A stretch of DNA of 7,137 nt. Origin: a bacterium (GTDB lineage Bacteria > Verrucomicrobiota > Kiritimatiellia > UBA8416 > CAMZLY01). The number at the start of each line of letters is the position of its first letter. Position 1 is the stretch's first letter. Below are positions 4,376-7,137 of the stretch, in pieces. The notes below the pieces were generated by a model. It worked only from the letters and a program-made list of their open reading frames with translations. It was not told where the DNA came from and did not search any database. Where the stretch lies: the NCBI GenBank assembly GCA_030632465.1, contig DAOVUR010000093.1:1-7137 (forward strand), in the 5' to 3' direction. The translations under genes and the position numbers were made by a program.

Positions 4376-6952
4376 ATGCTAGCGAAAAAGAGTAGAAATA
4401 ACTTATTACTTATCACCTTGATAAAAAACCAGACCATAAATGCAAAATTAATAATGCAATGCATAGTAATATGTATGACACTCACTATTCCAAGCATGGC
4501 GGCCACTGAATCAAGTAATGATATCCACTTTATAAACAAACCAACCGTCACCAAGAACAACGATTCTCTTAGCATTACTTTTAGCGTGAATAAGCCTACA
4601 GATGCCACTATCTCAATTCTAAATGCCGACGATGTCGTTATACGCCATCTTGCCGCTGGTGTTCTAGGCACAAATGCACCTGCTCCATTCCAGAATGGCC
4701 TTTCACAAACTGTTGTATGGGACGGTAAAGATGACTTTGGCGCAAGCGTTAAAGCATCTGAAAGCCGAGTACGGGTTGGATTAGACACAAAAGCCAAGTT
4801 TGGTAAGATCATTTTTTATGAGACAGGTATAGCATACTCCCCACGCGCAGCAACCGTAGGCCCTGACGGCCTAATATATGTATTAATGGAACATGGTCAG
4901 ACGAAGTCTACATTTCTACTGCAGGCCTATACTCGTACCGGAGAGTACGTGAAGACTATCATGCCCTACCCAGCAGATTTACCACCAGAAAAACTTACAG
5001 GCCTACCTCGCTTTAAAAGACCAAATGGCACCTATTGGCCTGCCATTCACCACGGAGCATTTCGTGACCTTTACCCTGACAGCGCCGGTATGCGTGCTCA
5101 AAAGATGTTAATAACCTCTAAGGGGCTCATCATAATGGTAAATGCTAGTAAAACACATAATGCTGGCATTAGAGATCAACGTCTATTAATTATTGATACA
5201 AATGGCGGCACACCAAAAGACTACCTAGGGCCGTTCGCATCTGCAGAAAAACTTGCCCACGGCCTATGCTGGCTTGCAATGTCGCCAGATGAAAAATGGA
5301 TCTATACATCAGGACACCTTAAAGGAAACAGAAACGATGATAGCTTTAAAACTCCTCCACACAATGTCGTCTACAGAATCAATTTAGATGATAAAGATCT
5401 AGCAACTCCATTTATTGGTGAGTTACACACGGCAGGAAATGATGAGACTCACCTAAACCAGCCACGCGGTATTGACACTGATGCTGACGGCAATATTTAT
5501 GTATGCGACTTCGGTAACCAGCGCATTGCAATATTTAATGCTGACGGCAAATGGATTGGCAAACTTGATATAGCCAACCCTGATCAAATCGTCGTAAACA
5601 AAAAAAATGGCGCCATCTATGTCTACACAAGAGAGTCGCTAGAAAAAAGAAAATACAGATCAACCATTGTTAAGTTTAAAGCCATTAACAGTACACCTAC
5701 GGCAACTATAGATATCAGTGAGCCATACTGCACACTATCAATAGATACAACTCAGAATAACCCGATACTATGGTTGGCACGTACCTTTGGCGAAAGACCT
5801 AATAAAGCAAAAAGAGGTGTCGAGAGAATTGATGACCTAGGCGATAAACTAAGCGATCCTGTCGAGATCATAAAACACCGCACCCTACCAGATGTTTACC
5901 AGATCTGTGCGTCAGTAAAGAACGATGATGTCTTTGTTCACAGTTTTTCTGAACATCAAATTGCACGAGTTGACGGCATAACAGGAGAAGTCAAACTTCT
6001 ACCAAAACTCAAAGGTGAAGATATCGCTATTGGTCCCAATGGTAATATATATCTATCAGTCATGACAAAGTGGAATCCGGGACAAAAGAAGGTTTCAAAA
6101 TATGACCGTGATGGAGTACCAGTATCATTTGACGATAGCGACTCCAACACAATAACAGAGATTCCTGGTAACATACATGGACACAATCATTCAGGATCAA
6201 AAGGACTAGCAGTATCACCTAAAGGTGAAGTTGTAATACTCGACAAGCAAAAATCAAATGACATCAGTGTCTATGGAAGCAACGGTAAACTATTATCTCG
6301 CAGAATAATTACAGGACTAAATGGTGCATGCGGATCACCTATCATGGATTTAGCCGGAAACCTTTACATCGCTACAGACACCAAAACAACAGAATACCCG
6401 GCGATATTTAACACACCTAAACCTCCAACAAAATATTATGAATGGATGTACGGAAGCGTTATAAAGTTCCCGCCAACAGGTGGTTCATTACACTATAAAC
6501 CACGAGGCGCTAAATCAACATCAACTTGGCCACCAGAAAACGCAAAGCACATGAAAAAGCTTAAATCTTCTGTATCTAAAGAATGTTATGTTGATGGTAG
6601 CACTTGGGTAAAAGATGGTTTTACAATTGCACCACGTGGATATAACACCTGCTACTGCTACACTAGTCATTTTGCTGTTGATTACTGGAACCGTACATTT
6701 ATTCCTGACATCGGACAATTCAACGTACAGATGTCAGATGCCAACGCTAACACAATCATAAGCTTTGGTGACTACGGCAACGAAGATAGCGGCGGCCCCG
6801 GTAGCAAAATCCCAAAACCTGAAATCCCACTATCTTGGCCATATGCAGTAACTGTTGGTAAAAGTGGCGTATACATATCTGATTTCATCAACCGCCGTAT
6901 CGTACGAGTAGACTTAGTATCCTCAGTGGAAGAAACCATAAACATCAAATAA
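4376..6952 (+). CDS. Secreted NHL-type beta-propeller protein with FlgD-like Ig domain
   Basis: The 858-residue product begins at the ATG 4376. Residues 1-42 form a long-headed signal peptide: a basic n-region with K4, K5, R7 and K17, a hydrophobic core 25-39, and 'SMA' before ATESS. It is therefore exported. Residues about 52-136 form a FlgD-like Ig domain ('ITFSVNKPTDATISIL ... TVVWDGKDDFGASV'). The rest is a beta-propeller with recognisable NHL-type blades: 'RAATVGPDGLIYVL' (157-170), 'LNQPRGIDTDADGNIYVCDF' (360-379) with 'NQRIAIFNADGK', 'KGLAVSPKGEVVILD' (609-623), and 'WPYAVTVGKSGVYISDFINR' (821-840). A histidine cluster HGHNH (601-605) and a CxC pair (C759, C761) in 'GYNTCYCYTSHFAVDYWNRT' precede the last blade. 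NHL propellers bind proteins, nucleic acids or ligands, and some are enzymes (for example PAL lyases); no catalytic set is obvious here. Blade count is uncertain and the middle (about 200-350) is divergent. It follows the receiver gene by 74 bases. Confidence 0.85.
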   Translation: MLAKKSRNNLLLITLIKNQTINAKLIMQCIVICMTLTIPSMAATESSNDIHFINKPTVTKNNDSLSITFSVNKPTDATISILNADDVVIRHLAAGVLGTNAPAPFQNGLSQTVVWDGKDDFGASVKASESRVRVGLDTKAKFGKIIFYETGIAYSPRAATVGPDGLIYVLMEHGQTKSTFLLQAYTRTGEYVKTIMPYPADLPPEKLTGLPRFKRPNGTYWPAIHHGAFRDLYPDSAGMRAQKMLITSKGLIIMVNASKTHNAGIRDQRLLIIDTNGGTPKDYLGPFASAEKLAHGLCWLAMSPDEKWIYTSGHLKGNRNDDSFKTPPHNVVYRINLDDKDLATPFIGELHTAGNDETHLNQPRGIDTDADGNIYVCDFGNQRIAIFNADGKWIGKLDIANPDQIVVNKKNGAIYVYTRESLEKRKYRSTIVKFKAINSTPTATIDISEPYCTLSIDTTQNNPILWLARTFGERPNKAKRGVERIDDLGDKLSDPVEIIKHRTLPDVYQICASVKNDDVFVHSFSEHQIARVDGITGEVKLLPKLKGEDIAIGPNGNIYLSVMTKWNPGQKKVSKYDRDGVPVSFDDSDSNTITEIPGNIHGHNHSGSKGLAVSPKGEVVILDKQKSNDISVYGSNGKLLSRRIITGLNGACGSPIMDLAGNLYIATDTKTTEYPAIFNTPKPPTKYYEWMYGSVIKFPPTGGSLHYKPRGAKSTSTWPPENAKHMKKLKSSVSKECYVDGSTWVKDGFTIAPRGYNTCYCYTSHFAVDYWNRTFIPDIGQFNVQMSDANANTIISFGDYGNEDSGGPGSKIPKPEIPLSWPYAVTVGKSGVYISDFINRRIVRVDLVSSVEETINIK

Positions 6953-6981
6953 AACCTGCTAAATCAGAAAGATCAAGTAAT

Positions 6982-7137
6982 ATGCTTGTCACTATAGCTT
7001 TAACCATTCTGTTTATTGCACCAGCGTTCTATAGGTTGCGCGCAAAAGGGTATCCAGCAGTACCTTTTATTGTTGTAACTATAATGTTTTCTATTTCAGC
7101 ACCATTTATTAATACACCAACGACTCTAGCAATCCTA
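6982..7137 (+). CDS. Membrane protein, 5' part only
   Basis: An ATG at 6982 opens a frame of 52 codons that reaches the window edge without a stop, so the gene is truncated by the window, not necessarily in nature. The peptide is strongly hydrophobic. A first membrane segment (about residues 2-16, 'LVTIALTILFIAPAF') is followed by a positive loop 'YRLRAKGYP' and a second segment (about 26-41, 'AVPFIVVTIMFSISAP'). Positive charges between the segments suggest that loop is cytoplasmic. The start is supported by its position 29 bases after the propeller gene stop, but the ribosome site is weak (an A/G-rich run, AGAAAGA, near 6967). I do not recognise the family. It may be a membrane partner of the exported propeller protein, judged by order alone. 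Confidence 0.65.
   Translation, partial: MLVTIALTILFIAPAFYRLRAKGYPAVPFIVVTIMFSISAPFINTPTTLAIL

Noticed and set aside
4357..4812. Leftward 151-codon frame under the start of the propeller gene
   Set aside because: It is antisense to the signal peptide and FlgD-like domain, which are clearly real, and I recognise no domain in it.

Overview
This AT-leaning window (no exact GC content computed) comes from a Gram-negative-type bacterium. Evidence is the cleavable signal peptides, a sigma70-like promoter, Shine-Dalgarno sites and secreted beta-rich proteins. The lineage cannot be fixed from sequence alone. Two things lean toward Planctomycetota/Verrucomicrobiota/Lentisphaerota-like or environmental proteobacterial genomes: tandem cadherin/Ig-like domains together with a large secreted NHL-propeller protein carrying a C-terminal CxC signature, and an accessory protein of the kind found beside glycosyltransferases. 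This is an impression, not a placement.

Left part (1-1875, minus strand). Two genes are read leftward. The distal one (633 to 1, running off the window) is a secreted protein with tandem Ig/cadherin-like domains and has its own strong-looking promoter at 777-805. The proximal one (1875 to 913) is a 320-residue membrane-anchored protein with a low-complexity linker and a helical HEAT-like C-terminal domain.

Divergent region (1876-2090). It separates the leftward genes from a rightward group and holds candidate promoters in both directions and a perfect 10-bp palindrome.

Right part (2091-7137, plus strand). Five co-directional genes follow: a 148-residue accessory protein of polysaccharide loci; a GT4-type glycosyltransferase; a stand-alone response-regulator receiver domain; a secreted protein of about 858 residues with a FlgD-like Ig domain and an NHL-type beta-propeller; and the first 52 codons of a membrane protein. 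Gaps within the group are 20, 74 and 29 bases, except for 172 bases between the first two genes. That larger gap is filled by a short tandem repeat and a REP-like inverted repeat. The tight spacing suggests co-transcription from the glycosyltransferase onward.

Reading of the whole: the window looks like a cell-envelope or extracellular-surface locus. It has glycan assembly (accessory protein plus glycosyltransferase), an embedded phospho-signalling receiver, and large exported proteins on both sides. A functional link between the receiver and the glycan or propeller proteins is inferred from gene order only. No rRNA, tRNA, CRISPR array, transposase or phage gene was seen.
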